From NCBI GenBank assembly GCA_027334165.1, contig DAHWXM010000001.1, positions 1 to 49,439 of the forward strand: DNA of 49,439 nucleotides, written 5' to 3'. Both the position numbers and the translations under genes were made by a program. The DNA comes from Microcaldota archaeon (GTDB taxonomy: Archaea; Micrarchaeota; Micrarchaeia; Micrarchaeales; CABMGC01). How positions within the stretch are numbered: position 1 is the first letter of the stretch; each line of letters opens with the position of its first letter. Positions 33,637-41,838 of this stretch are shown piece after piece. The notes under the pieces are model-generated. The model did not search any database, was not told where the DNA came from, and worked only from the letters and a program-made list of their open reading frames with translations.

Positions 33637-34182
33637 ATGGCTAACGCTGAAAACTCCAAATCAAAAAAGAATCCAATGCGGGAGCTACGCCTGGAGAAGG
33701 TCGTGGTCAACATCGGCATAGGAGATAACGAAAACATGTATCCAAACGCGAAGGCTCTTCTGCAGAAACTCACAGGAAAGGAGGCCGTGCCAACGCACTC
33801 GAAGCGCAGGGAACCGGAGCTCAAGATAAGAAAGGGCCAGGTGATAGGGGCCATGGTCACGCTGCGTGGCAACGATGCAAAGGACATGCTCAAGAGGGCT
33901 CTCGATGCAAACAACAACACCGTAAAGGAAAGCGCGGTGGCAAACAACTCGCTCAATTTCGGAGTCAATGAGTACATATACTTCTCAGGAGTCAAGTACG
34001 ACCCCAAGATAGGGATGCTTGGTCTTAACGTGAACGCCGCCTTCGGAAGAAGGGGCAAGCGCGTCGAGCTTAGGAGAAGGAAGGCCGGATCCGTGGGGCT
34101 GAACCACAGGAACATAGAGCCGGACGAGCTTAGGGGCTTCATAACGGAGAAGTTCGGCGCAAAATTCGTAGGAAAAGAGTGA
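33637..34182 (+). CDS. rpl5: 50S ribosomal protein uL5
   Basis: uL5 (181 residues) binds 5S rRNA. NPMRELRLEKVVVNIGIGD, AVPTHSKRREPELKIRKGQVIGAMVTLRG and LNFGVNEYIYFSGVKYDPKIGMLGLNV identify it. An ATG at 33631 overlaps the eS4 stop; the ATG at 33637 (after tgatc) is taken because the same tgatcatg junction recurs before eL32 and eL19. Confidence 0.95.
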   Translation: MANAENSKSKKNPMRELRLEKVVVNIGIGDNENMYPNAKALLQKLTGKEAVPTHSKRREPELKIRKGQVIGAMVTLRGNDAKDMLKRALDANNNTVKESAVANNSLNFGVNEYIYFSGVKYDPKIGMLGLNVNAAFGRRGKRVELRRRKAGSVGLNHRNIEPDELRGFITEKFGAKFVGKE

Positions 34183-34189
34183 TGATCGC

Positions 34190-34348
34190 ATGAAAATGAA
34201 ATACGAGCTCAAGTATCGCGGAAAGAATATGAGGAAGTGCAGGATGTGCGGCACTTCCAGGGCACTCATACGCTCGTACAACCTGTACATATGCAGGAGG
34301 TGCTTCAGGGAAGTGGCCCCGAGCATAGGTTTTGACAAATACAGATGA
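34190..34348 (+). CDS. rps14: 30S ribosomal protein uS14, zinc-binding
   Basis: This short gene encodes 52 residues of uS14. The zinc ribbon is complete: C17-x2-C20 in KCRMCG and C35-x2-C38 in ICRRCF, with the family end REVAPSIGFDKYR. It fills the expected place between uL5 and uS8, 7 bases after uL5 and 4 before the uS8 ATG. Confidence 0.95.
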   Translation: MKMKYELKYRGKNMRKCRMCGTSRALIRSYNLYICRRCFREVAPSIGFDKYR

Positions 34349-34352
34349 TATT

Positions 34353-34736
34353 ATGGTAGACGTTCTTGCAGACACAATAAACAAGATAAAGGTTTATGAG
34401 GCCAAAGGCTTTTACGAGTGCCAGGTGCCCTCTACGAAGCTGATACGCTCCGTGCTCGAGGTAATGAAGGCCAACAACTACGTGAGCGCGTTCGAAGAGA
34501 TCAAGGAAGGCAAGTTTACGGTCCTGAAGGTCACACTTTCCAAGCGCATAAACGACATCGGTGTAATAAAACCGCGGTACGCCGTCACCATGGGTGACTT
34601 CCAGAAGTATGAGGAGAGATACATACCAAGCGTAAATTTCGGCATACTGATACTCTCCACGTCAGACGGTGTAATGACTAACAAGGAGGCAAAACAGAAG
34701 CGCATCGGGGGTAGGCTCCTCGCATACGTGTATTGA
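34353..34736 (+). CDS. rps8: 30S ribosomal protein uS8
   Basis: uS8 (127 residues) binds helix 21 of 16S rRNA. DVLADTINKIKVYE at the start, IGVIKPRYAVTMGDFQKYEERYIPS and the C-terminal ILSTSDGVMTNKEAKQKRIGGRLLAYVY are diagnostic. The ATG at 34353 fits the family start; seven upstream codons in frame overlap uS14. Confidence 0.96.
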   Translation: MVDVLADTINKIKVYEAKGFYECQVPSTKLIRSVLEVMKANNYVSAFEEIKEGKFTVLKVTLSKRINDIGVIKPRYAVTMGDFQKYEERYIPSVNFGILILSTSDGVMTNKEAKQKRIGGRLLAYVY

Positions 34737-34748
34737 ACGGAGATGCTT

Positions 34749-35273
34749 ATGAGCGAAATCGAAATCATTGACGGAGTTGCCGTTACGGTCAACGGAGATA
34801 CGCTTACCATAAAGGGCAAGCGCGGATCCACCACAAAGACGATAGACACAAGGCTGCTCGCGGTTAAGGTCGAGGGCAAGAAGGTCACCGTGTCGGGTGC
34901 TAGCAACAAGAAGCTCCAGAAGAAAGCCGTTCTCGCGGAGCAGGCGTTCGGCACCGAGGTACGCGACTCGATACACACGGTAAACGAGGGCATAGAGCGC
35001 AAGATGACTGTAGTGTTCGCTCACTTTCCGATGTCAATAGAGGTCAAGGGCAAGAACGTCATAATAAAGAACATCTTCGGGGAGAAGGTACCGCGCAATG
35101 CGGTAATAGTTGGCGACTCGAAGGTGGAAGTCAAGGGACAGGATGTCAAGGTCACGGGCGTAGACAAGTATGATGTCGGGCAAACGATGGCCAACATAAA
35201 GATCGCGTGCAAGTCCCGCGGTCAGGACACCCGCGTGTTCCAAGACGGAATATACCCTGCCAGGGAGGAATGA
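34749..35273 (+). CDS. rpl6: 50S ribosomal protein uL6
   Basis: uL6 (174 residues) has the two-repeat fold: VAVTVNGDTLTIKGKRGSTTK in the first and SIEVKGKNVIIKNIFGEKVPRNA in the second, plus the C-terminal SRGQDTRVFQDGIYPAREE. The start at 34749 is supported by ggag at 34739-34742; an ATG at 34743 is too close to that site. Its stop overlaps the tgatcatg junction with eL32. Confidence 0.95.
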   Translation: MSEIEIIDGVAVTVNGDTLTIKGKRGSTTKTIDTRLLAVKVEGKKVTVSGASNKKLQKKAVLAEQAFGTEVRDSIHTVNEGIERKMTVVFAHFPMSIEVKGKNVIIKNIFGEKVPRNAVIVGDSKVEVKGQDVKVTGVDKYDVGQTMANIKIACKSRGQDTRVFQDGIYPAREE

Positions 35274-35275
35274 TC

Positions 35276-35629
35276 ATGGAGAAGAAAAGACATCCAAAGT
35301 TCTCGGTTCCAAATTTCGGTCTAAAGACTCGCAAGCGGGTCAAGGACAGATGGAGGATGCCGAGGGGAATAGACAGCAAGAAGCGCGTAAAGAAGAAGGA
35401 ATTGGGCGCCTCTCCCAGCATAGGCTACAAGAACAGTCCGGAGATCCGTCATGCGAGGCCGGACGGTGCTTTTGAGGTGCTGGTGCACAACGAGGCGGAG
35501 ATGCTCGCCGCAGTGAAGGCAAAGGATGGCAGGGCAGTGAGGTTCGCACACGCACTCTCCAGCAGGAAGAGGGCATTGCTCCAGAACACCGCGGACAAGA
35601 ACGGGATACGCATAGTAAACAGGATATGA
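35276..35629 (+). CDS. rpl32e: 50S ribosomal protein eL32
   Basis: eL32 (117 residues) is recognised by KKRHPKFSVPNFGLKTRKRVKDRWRMPRGIDSKKRVK and SIGYKNSPEIRHARPDG. The ATG at 35276 has a good ribosome-binding site, gggagg (35263-35268). Compared with many archaeal eL32 proteins the N-terminal extension is missing and the core starts at once. Confidence 0.94.
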   Translation: MEKKRHPKFSVPNFGLKTRKRVKDRWRMPRGIDSKKRVKKKELGASPSIGYKNSPEIRHARPDGAFEVLVHNEAEMLAAVKAKDGRAVRFAHALSSRKRALLQNTADKNGIRIVNRI

Positions 35630-35639
35630 GGTTTTGATC

Positions 35640-36131
35640 ATGACTATAAAGTTCACTAAGAGGGTCGCAAGCCAGCTGCTCAGTCGCGGCGTCCATGCGA
35701 TAAGGGTAAATCCCTCCGCATTCGAGGAGGCCTCTAAGGCCATAACACGCGAGGACGTGCGCAGGCTTATAAGTGCGGGCAGCATCTTCGCCCTCAAGGA
35801 GAAGCACAATGTCAGTGCAAGGTCAAAATTGCTAAAGCAGAAGAGAGCGGAGGGAAGGAGCAGGGGCACGGGCTCCAGGCGCGGAACCAGGAAGGCCCGC
35901 GCTGGTACTGGCTGGGAGAAGAAGGTGCGCTCGCAAAGGTTCCTCCTTAAGAGGCTCAAGGAGATGGGCAAGCTGGACACCGTGATGTTCAACAAGATGT
36001 ACGGGCTCGTAAAGGGCAATACCTATTCGAGCAAGGCGGCAATGCTGCTCCACCTAAAGGAGGAGGGCGTGACGCTTTCCGAGCAGGAGATGTCCAAGAT
36101 AAACGAGGCCTTCAAGGCACAGTACAAGTGA
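35640..36131 (+). CDS. rpl19e: 50S ribosomal protein eL19
   Basis: eL19 (163 residues) has FTKRVASQLLSRGVHAIRVNP, AITREDVRRLISAGSIFALKEKHNVSARSK, the basic GRSRGTGSRRGTRKAR block and a long C-terminal helix. The ATG at 35640 is used; a TTG at 35634 in the tgatcatg junction is unlikely. It lies between eL32 and uL18 as in other archaea. Confidence 0.95.
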   Translation: MTIKFTKRVASQLLSRGVHAIRVNPSAFEEASKAITREDVRRLISAGSIFALKEKHNVSARSKLLKQKRAEGRSRGTGSRRGTRKARAGTGWEKKVRSQRFLLKRLKEMGKLDTVMFNKMYGLVKGNTYSSKAAMLLHLKEEGVTLSEQEMSKINEAFKAQYK

Positions 36132-36136
36132 GTTAG

Positions 36137-36718
36137 ATGAGAAAGATAATCAAGGACATGAAATTCAGGCGCAGGAGAGAGGCCAAGACCGACTACAAAA
36201 GCCGGCTGGCCATCGTCAGCGGCGGCCTTGACAGGATAGTCATACGCAAGACCTCAAGGACACTCGTTAGTCAAGTTTCAAGGTACAGCGAGAAAGGGGA
36301 CGTGACGCTCGCGCAGGCGAATTCAAGTGAGCTGGCTGCGTTCAAGTGGCCCGCCCGCTCGAACAGACCGACAGCTTATCTACTCGGCCTGTTGCTTGCG
36401 AAGAAGATAAAGGCGGACGGAAAGTTCAAGGATGGCGAGTTCGTGCTCGACATAGGGCTGAGTGCGCCGGTCAAGAATTCCATACCATTCGTTTTCGCAA
36501 AGGGGTGCGTCGACGGAGGCATGAACCTGCGGAATGGCATCAAAATCGAGGAGAACGTATATAACTGTTCAGATTCAAAATACGCTAAAGAGCTCAAGGA
36601 AAAAGACCCTGAGAAGTACCAGAAGCAGTACTCAGAATACATCAAGGCAGGGGTTGATGCCACTGCGCTCGGGTCGATTTTCAAGCAGGCAAAGGAGTTG
36701 ATATTGAATGCCAGGTAA
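36137..36718 (+). CDS. rpl18: 50S ribosomal protein uL18
   Basis: uL18 (193 residues) contacts 5S rRNA. MKFRRRREAKTDYKSRLAIVSGG, RIVIRKTSRTLVSQVSRYSEKGD, RPTAYLLGLLLAKK and FVFAKGCVDGGMNLRNG are diagnostic of the longer archaeal form. The end of the gene overlaps the start of uS5 by 11 bases. Confidence 0.95.
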   Translation: MRKIIKDMKFRRRREAKTDYKSRLAIVSGGLDRIVIRKTSRTLVSQVSRYSEKGDVTLAQANSSELAAFKWPARSNRPTAYLLGLLLAKKIKADGKFKDGEFVLDIGLSAPVKNSIPFVFAKGCVDGGMNLRNGIKIEENVYNCSDSKYAKELKEKDPEKYQKQYSEYIKAGVDATALGSIFKQAKELILNAR

Positions 36719-37385
36719 ATTTAGATTTAGAAGGGAGAGGCGCGAAGAGGAGCACGAGGACACGCTAAGCACGTGGGAGCCTAAGACAAGGATAGGCCAG
36801 CAGGTAAAGAACGGCAAGATAATTTCTCTCGAGCAGATATTCGCTACCGGCAAGCCGGTAAAGGAAACGGAGATAATAGATACACTCATACCGAACCTTG
36901 AGGACAACGTCCTAGAGATCGCTTCGGTCCAAAGAATGACAAAGAACAACAGGAAGCAGAAGTATAGGGCCACAGTTGTTGTGGGAGACAGGAACGGGCA
37001 CATAGGCCTTGGAGTCGGAAAGGACGTTGAAGCAAGGCCAGCAATAGACTCCGGCATAAAGGACGCGAAGAAGCACATGCTATCGATAAACCTCGGTTGC
37101 GGCTCCCAGGAGTGCAACTGCAGCTCCGCCCACAGCCTCCCACTCAAGCTCAGCGCGAAGTGCGGAAGTGCGTACGTCATACTCAAGCCTGCTCCAAAGG
37201 GAGTCGGCATAGTCGCAAGCGGCACTGTCAAGAGCGTGTTGGAGCTTGCAGGCGTTAAGGACGTCTGGACCTTCTCAAGAGGAAGGACCCGCGACGTTTA
37301 CAACGTCGCGCTCGCTACGTACAAGGCCCTCGGCCAACTCTACGAACTGAAGAACATAGAGGCACTGCAGTCTAAGAAGCAATGA
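36708..37385 (+). CDS. rps5: 30S ribosomal protein uS5
   Basis: uS5 (225 residues) contributes to decoding accuracy. WEPKTRIGQQVKNGKI at the start, RMTKNNRKQKYRATVVVGDRNGHIGLGVGKDVEA (core RNA-binding), GCGSQECNC and the C-terminal PKGVGIVASGTVKSVLELAGVKDVWTFSRGRTRDVYN identify it. It is the last ribosomal gene; uL30, uL15 and secY, which normally follow, are absent. Confidence 0.96.
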   Translation: MPGKFRFRRERREEEHEDTLSTWEPKTRIGQQVKNGKIISLEQIFATGKPVKETEIIDTLIPNLEDNVLEIASVQRMTKNNRKQKYRATVVVGDRNGHIGLGVGKDVEARPAIDSGIKDAKKHMLSINLGCGSQECNCSSAHSLPLKLSAKCGSAYVILKPAPKGVGIVASGTVKSVLELAGVKDVWTFSRGRTRDVYNVALATYKALGQLYELKNIEALQSKKQ

Positions 37386-37441
37386 TGCCGTGCAGCATTT
37401 GAGTTTGTCGCATAGCCGTGGCTACGCCTCAATACGATTTT

Positions 37442-37460
37442 CGGCCACCCGTGGTGGCCG
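37442..37460. terminator. Hairpin between convergent uS5 and LUD genes
   Basis: A perfect 8-bp stem, cggccacc (37442-37449) and ggtggccg (37453-37460), with a 3-base loop stands between two convergent genes. A smaller tagcc-gt-ggcta stem is just upstream near 37410-37422. It could end transcription from both sides. Archaeal termination relies mainly on U-tracts, which are not obvious here, so the role is tentative. Confidence 0.4.
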
Positions 37461-37473
37461 TGAGCCTCCCGAT

Positions 37474-38082
37474 TCAGAATCCGAACTTCTCCTTTACGAA
37501 GATTACCTTGGTCCTTCCTGGCACTATCTCCTTGCTTATTATCAGTATCTTCGCTATCACGCTGCCGAAGCCGAAGGTCTTTTTCATCCTCGCGTCCTCT
37601 AGCGGAAAAATGTACTTTTCTATCCTCTCGAACGCAGAATCGAGGTTCTTCACGACTTTTTGCGTCCCTATCACGAGCACGAGATGGTCCGCACCATAGG
37701 CGTATGATCCTATCTGGCTTCCGGAGGCAGATGCCACAACGAGCTGCCCTTGCTCCGTGACCGCATGAACGCTGCCTATCGCGTACGCATGTCCCAGCAC
37801 GCTCTTCCTGTAAGCGTCGCGCTCCGCCTTGTCGCTCACTCCCATTATCTTCTTTCTAAGCGACTTGTATCTGCTTCCCTCAAGGAGCTCCTTCGTCACT
37901 CCTATCTCGTCCATTGTGGTTGAGGAGGCCTCCATTATCTCGCTGGCCTCAGGTATCAGTTCATAGAGCTTTTCCTTCGCCTCCGCGCCGCTGTTCACCA
38001 CGAAAGACTCTATGCCGTTCTTTGCAAGTATGTCAACTATGCTCTGCACCTTTTCTTCATCCGCCAGTTTGTCGAATTCCAT
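37474..38082 (-). CDS. LUD domain protein (LutC/YkgG-like)
   Basis: This 202-residue protein has the LUD (lactate-utilisation) fold: NGIESFVVNSGAEAKEKLYELIPEASEIMEASSTT at the start, YAIGSVHAVTEQGQLVVASASGSQIGSYAYGADHLVLVIGTQKVV and a C-terminal ARMKKTFG. In bacteria LutB and LutC form iron-sulfur lactate oxidase complexes; here the gene stands alone with no LutA/LutB nearby, so the role may be different. It is cytoplasmic and convergent with uS5. Confidence 0.85.
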   Translation of the reverse strand: MEFDKLADEEKVQSIVDILAKNGIESFVVNSGAEAKEKLYELIPEASEIMEASSTTMDEIGVTKELLEGSRYKSLRKKIMGVSDKAERDAYRKSVLGHAYAIGSVHAVTEQGQLVVASASGSQIGSYAYGADHLVLVIGTQKVVKNLDSAFERIEKYIFPLEDARMKKTFGFGSVIAKILIISKEIVPGRTKVIFVKEKFGF

Positions 38083-38219
38083 AACATCAACGTTTATGAT
38101 TACTCCCTGAAATTATTTAAACGTATAGGATATCCAATATGAACCAAATTCGGCTCGTACAAACAATCCCAACACATTAATATACTCTATGCGGGCACAC
38201 TGTATTAACTGGTGGTTGT

Positions 38220-38579
38220 ATGGCAGCAAAACGCGAGAAGGTGCGGTACAAGAAGATACTATTCGGCGAGCCTGCCGTCTTCTTCATACCCGCGATGAAG
38301 ATCAACGACCCCAAGAACAAGGCAAAGGCGGACCGATTGCACGACTTCCTGATAAAGGAGTTTGGGGGGTACACTTCTGAGAGAGGAAACATACTCGGAT
38401 ACTGGCGAAAGAAAGCCAGCACCGACTACACAGAGCACGTCAAGTACATAGTCGCGTTCAAGACTCCTTCAAAGCTGTCCCTGCTCGAGCAGTTCATCGC
38501 CGAACTCGCAAAGGACCTGAAGGAGCAGGCCATATACATGGAGACGGGAAAAAACTCCTGGCTCATATACACCGAATAA
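38220..38579 (+). CDS. Small unknown protein upstream of MazG
   Basis: This 119-residue, Lys-rich soluble protein starts YKKILFGEPAVFFIPAMK and has a central FGGYTSERGNILGYWRKK followed by EHVKYIVAFKTPSKLSLLEQFIAEL. The pattern faintly recalls small enzymes of the DUF3574 kind, but this is weak. A TATA-like aatatactc near 38178-38190 gives it a promoter, and the MazG gene follows after 21 bases, so a joint role in nucleotide clean-up is possible. Confidence 0.65.
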   Translation: MAAKREKVRYKKILFGEPAVFFIPAMKINDPKNKAKADRLHDFLIKEFGGYTSERGNILGYWRKKASTDYTEHVKYIVAFKTPSKLSLLEQFIAELAKDLKEQAIYMETGKNSWLIYTE

Positions 38580-38600
38580 GAATTGTAGGGGTGTGCGATC

Positions 38601-38966
38601 ATGTCTGACAAAAAAACCACCATAGAAGAGCTCAAGGGAATGGTCAAGAAGTTCAACAAGGAGCGCGATTGGGACCAGTTTCACACCCCCAAGGACATGG
38701 CCATGGCAATAGCGGCAGAGGCAGCCGAGGTTGTGGAGATATTCCTGTACAAGACCAATAGCGAAACCGAGGATTTCTTCAAGGACGGGAGAAAGCGCGT
38801 CGAGATAGAGGACGAGCTTTCCGATGTGTTCTGGGCCGTGCTGATGATGTGCGAGAAGTATGACATCGACCTGTCAGACGCACTTAAGGAGAAGATGCGC
38901 AAATCCTCCATAAAGTACCCTATAGAGAAGGCACGCGGCTCTAACAAAAAATACACCGAGCTGTAA
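38601..38966 (+). CDS. MazG-like nucleotide pyrophosphohydrolase
   Basis: This 121-residue all-alpha NTP pyrophosphohydrolase of the RS21-C6/iMazG kind has ERDWDQFHTPKDMAMAIAAEAAEVVE with the ExxE metal site and VEIEDELSDVFWAVLMMCEKYDID with the matching ExxD. The end SIKYPIEKARGSNKKY is typical of the group acting on dCTP or modified dNTPs. It likely removes damaged or noncanonical nucleotides. Confidence 0.9.
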   Translation: MSDKKTTIEELKGMVKKFNKERDWDQFHTPKDMAMAIAAEAAEVVEIFLYKTNSETEDFFKDGRKRVEIEDELSDVFWAVLMMCEKYDIDLSDALKEKMRKSSIKYPIEKARGSNKKYTEL

Positions 38967-39028
38967 TTCCTCTCCTATGCGGGTTCTAAATGACCCATAT
39001 TCTTAAACCCTTCCTGTCAATCAGTATC

Positions 39029-40015
39029 ATGCTCAGGGGAATCCATCGGTCGGGTAAGAGACATCACAAGAAGATAGTCGAATCCCAGAGCACGCTCGAG
39101 TATTTCATAACGTACGGCTGGGCAATACTTGTGATTGCGATAGTCCTGGCCATTCTCTTCAGCTTAAATTTTTTCTCGCCTAACATACGTGCGCTCCCTG
39201 GTTCCTGCCAAGTGATAAGGCCTCTTGGCCCTTACAATCCCACAGACATGGCCATCCAAGGAGAATGCACCGGCCTGTTGCCCGAGTATGCATCCTCATT
39301 TGGCACACTGTCGGTCGGAACCTACGGCAGTGGAAAGGGATACGGTGGCGTCTCGTACCCAAAGTACGTCCTGCTTCCTAACCTCACGATAAACGGTGCC
39401 TTCAGTAGCGGTCTCCCGACAGGCGCGCCGGGATTCACCATAACCGCATGGATATACTGGTACGGCACAAACAAGGCGCCATGCCAGGGGATCTTCGGCA
39501 GTAACCCAAGCCCCAGCTCCGGAATAGCGCTGTACGGCTACGGTGGAAACAGCGGTGCGTGCGGAGTCATCTGGATAAACGGTTCCTACGTAAAATGGGG
39601 AGCGTCAAACAACTCGTTCGCAAGGAACCGATGGGTCTTCGTGTCAGCTACGTACAACCAGAGCAACGGAACAGCTGCGGTGTACGCGAATAACATCCTT
39701 TTCTCAGCGGCCACGCAGTCGCCGCACTCCTTTCAGACCACGAATTCCTTCTCCCTTGGAGCAACTATATTCCCCAACGGTGACGTATACCCATTCAATG
39801 GCACGCTTGCAAACGTGCAACTGTACAACACGCCTCTGACAAGCCAGGAGCTCGCTGCACTCTACAATGAAGGCATTGGTGGCGCCCCGGTCAGGCTTCA
39901 GAACCTGGTAGGCTGGTGGCCCATGAACGGCAATGCAAACGACTACAGCGGCAACAACAACGACGGCATCGCAACCAACGTGTCGTTCTACTACTCGTAT
40001 CCGACTGTGTCCTAG
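39029..40015 (+). CDS. Class III signal pilin-like protein with LamG domain (paralogue 4)
   Basis: This 328-residue member is the most distant of the four. Its leader is long and basic (HRSGKRHHKKIVES) before QSTLEYFITYGWA; the helix AILVIAIVLAILFSLNFF and LPGSCQVIRPLGP follow. The LamG-like domain contains FTITAWIYWYG, RWVFVSATYNQSNG and LANVQLYNTP, and the closing GWWPMNGNANDYSGNNNDG is conserved. The ATG at 39029 fits a TATA-like attcttaaacc near 38999; an ATG at 38990 would add 13 residues. It is the last high-G+C gene before the A+T-rich island. Confidence 0.83.
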   Translation: MLRGIHRSGKRHHKKIVESQSTLEYFITYGWAILVIAIVLAILFSLNFFSPNIRALPGSCQVIRPLGPYNPTDMAIQGECTGLLPEYASSFGTLSVGTYGSGKGYGGVSYPKYVLLPNLTINGAFSSGLPTGAPGFTITAWIYWYGTNKAPCQGIFGSNPSPSSGIALYGYGGNSGACGVIWINGSYVKWGASNNSFARNRWVFVSATYNQSNGTAAVYANNILFSAATQSPHSFQTTNSFSLGATIFPNGDVYPFNGTLANVQLYNTPLTSQELAALYNEGIGGAPVRLQNLVGWWPMNGNANDYSGNNNDGIATNVSFYYSYPTVS

Positions 40016-40215
40016 GGTTTCACGAAATCTGAGTGCGAGTTGGCATCATTACGACTTATACGAACACAATTGTAAGTAATAGAGAAGTCATGCCAAATGG
40101 CCAGCGTGTTTTTGGTACCACCATAAGACACAGTCAGGATCTAAAAGCGTTGTAGGATAAATCCTTTTCTGTCGGAATATTCATATTTTTGTCGGATTAA
40201 TACCTAATCGTGAAA

Positions 40216-40602
40216 ATGTACGCCGAACTGTTGGAGGAACTGAAGAAGATATCCAAGACTAAAGTGAAGACGCACAGGTCAGGTCCTACAGGCATAGGGA
40301 AGACTTTGTAGGACCTATTGGACATTAAGGAGAACAATATACCAATGTCTGACGGAGAGGATATAGAGCTCAAATCAGCCAGAAAGAACTCCACGAGCAT
40401 GCTGACTCTTTTTACAAAGTCGCCACTTCCAAAGGGCTCTAACACCTTACTCTTGCAGAATTATGGATACCCTTCTGAGGATAAGACTCACAACAGGTTG
40501 GAAACGACACTCAGTGCTGTAAAGTTCAATACCATTAAGGGCAAATCAGGGCTTAAGGTAGAATTAACAGACGATAAGATAAAGCCGAAGAATGGAAAGT
40601 AG
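40216..40602 (+). pseudogene. Decayed MvaI/BcnI-type restriction endonuclease
   Basis: The frame from ATG 40216 reads VKTHRSGPTGIGKTL, then TAG (40309-40311), then DLLDIKENNIP, IELKSARK and SMLTLFTKSPLPKGSNT, then TLSAVKFNTIKGKSGLKVEL. This is the MvaI/BcnI restriction-enzyme pattern, in which GKTL is normally followed by Glu-Asp, so a single base change (GAG to TAG) explains the stop. The ELK catalytic segment is intact. The frame ends early at 40602. No matching DNA methyltransferase is in the window. The upstream fragment is 31 codons. Confidence 0.75.
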
Positions 40603-40802
40603 ACGTCGTAGTACTCACCAGAGATGGATTTAGTTTTACAAATGCAATACCTTTTGTAATGCTTTTTACGATAAGAGATCCAGATGGAATGGCTCCAGTG
40701 TATAATGATGTTGTAAATGAATTGAGAATAAATGGCATACTCTCTTCTGAAATAACTTTGAGAACGCCTGTCAGAGAAAAGCTAAGGGGAGTTAACACAT
40801 AG
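40603..40802 (+). pseudogene. Frame-shifted downstream fragment, unidentified
   Basis: Just where the restriction-enzyme frame ends, a second frame (shifted by one base) runs open to TAG 40800-40802, reading EEWKVDVVVLTRDGFSFTN then LFTIRDPDGMAPVYNDV and ending LRTPVREKLRGVNT. It has no good start codon, so it is either the frame-shifted C-terminus of the same enzyme or the remnant of another gene. I could not recognise it as part of the MvaI family. Confidence 0.45.
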
Positions 40803-40804
40803 TA

Positions 40805-41743
40805 TTACAGTAATAGTATCGCTTTAGTCTTAAGCATATTATTTAGCTCTACGTGTAAAAATTTCCTAGATAACTCCCACACTTTTATGCCGTACTTAAA
40901 TTCCTTTTCGTATGTTTCTGTAGTTATATCGCCATGAGAGATGTCATCTCTTAACTTATTTTCTTCTCTTAGTTCAGTGGCATCTAACTTTTCTTCTGGG
41001 AACATGTTTCCAAAACATATAATTATTTTATCACGTGCACCAAGTACTTTTGCCTTTTCATTAGCGCATGGGTCATTATTATCTATAGTTTTGGCTTTCT
41101 CAGTTAAATAGGCATTTATTATATCTGGTCGAGCTTTCTTTAACCGCTTAATTTCTTGATCGGCTATAATTTCTAGTATGCGCCATCTACAAATATATGA
41201 ATCCAGAAGGTCCTCTGTCCATATAGCAGACCCATAAAGATTTATACAGATGTCTAATATTGTTTCTGATTGAATATTTTCAAGCATCATAATAGCATTA
41301 GAATAGCCTCCTTTAAACCAATCGTCTATCTGGCCTTGAGTTTTTTCCCATATAGGTTCCAATAGATAGGGATAATATCCTGCATCTCCATCATCACCCA
41401 ACGAATGATATATAGCAAAATCCTTGCCATAGGTCCTCCATAATATTGGTATTCTATACCTAAAAATTGATGCTAAATAGTTTCTGATACGTCTTGCATT
41501 ATAATAAGTAATGTCTGTTAATTTTACCCTATTTTCAGTAGGTACCGTAAGTTCTGTTAGATACGCAAAGGTTGGAAATAGTATTTCCCTCACTTCGCCA
41601 GAAGGGGTCTGCATATGGCGAGGTTCAAGTTTTGATAATGCAGTTAGACAATACTTTCCTGGTCCATATTTCGATACCTTCTCATCTTGTACTTTCCAGA
41701 GCGCTTTACGTTCTTCGTTGGTCATTAATCCGATATAAGACAT
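40805..41743 (-). CDS. HEPN-motif protein (Apea-like), possible RNase or defence factor
   Basis: This 312-residue, A+T-rich gene encodes a helical protein whose C-terminal part has ELREENKLRDDISHGDI. R265-x4-H270 is the catalytic motif of HEPN ribonucleases, and the helix before and after (LRDDISHG, then EKEFKYGIKVWELSRKFLHV) resembles the Apea-like HEPN group. The N-terminal 200 residues are unrecognised. HEPN proteins are common in toxin-antitoxin and antiviral systems; no obvious partner nucleotidyltransferase (MNT) is adjacent. The gene lies tail to tail with the broken restriction enzyme. Confidence 0.6.
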   Translation of the reverse strand: MSYIGLMTNEERKALWKVQDEKVSKYGPGKYCLTALSKLEPRHMQTPSGEVREILFPTFAYLTELTVPTENRVKLTDITYYNARRIRNYLASIFRYRIPILWRTYGKDFAIYHSLGDDGDAGYYPYLLEPIWEKTQGQIDDWFKGGYSNAIMMLENIQSETILDICINLYGSAIWTEDLLDSYICRWRILEIIADQEIKRLKKARPDIINAYLTEKAKTIDNNDPCANEKAKVLGARDKIIICFGNMFPEEKLDATELREENKLRDDISHGDITTETYEKEFKYGIKVWELSRKFLHVELNNMLKTKAILLL

Positions 41744-41838
41744 GATTGGCTATGATTTGTTAAATTGATATGCCTGTCTGCAAATTCGCCATTCTGTAGG
41801 TAAATTCAGATTTTACCGACAAAGCAGGATCTAAAGAG

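Noticed and set aside
40135-41835. Repeat caggatctaaa on both sides of the dead restriction enzyme and HEPN gene (about 40135 and 41823), as possible element ends
   Set aside because: Only 11 bases agree, flanks do not, and there is no transposase or terminal inverted repeat.
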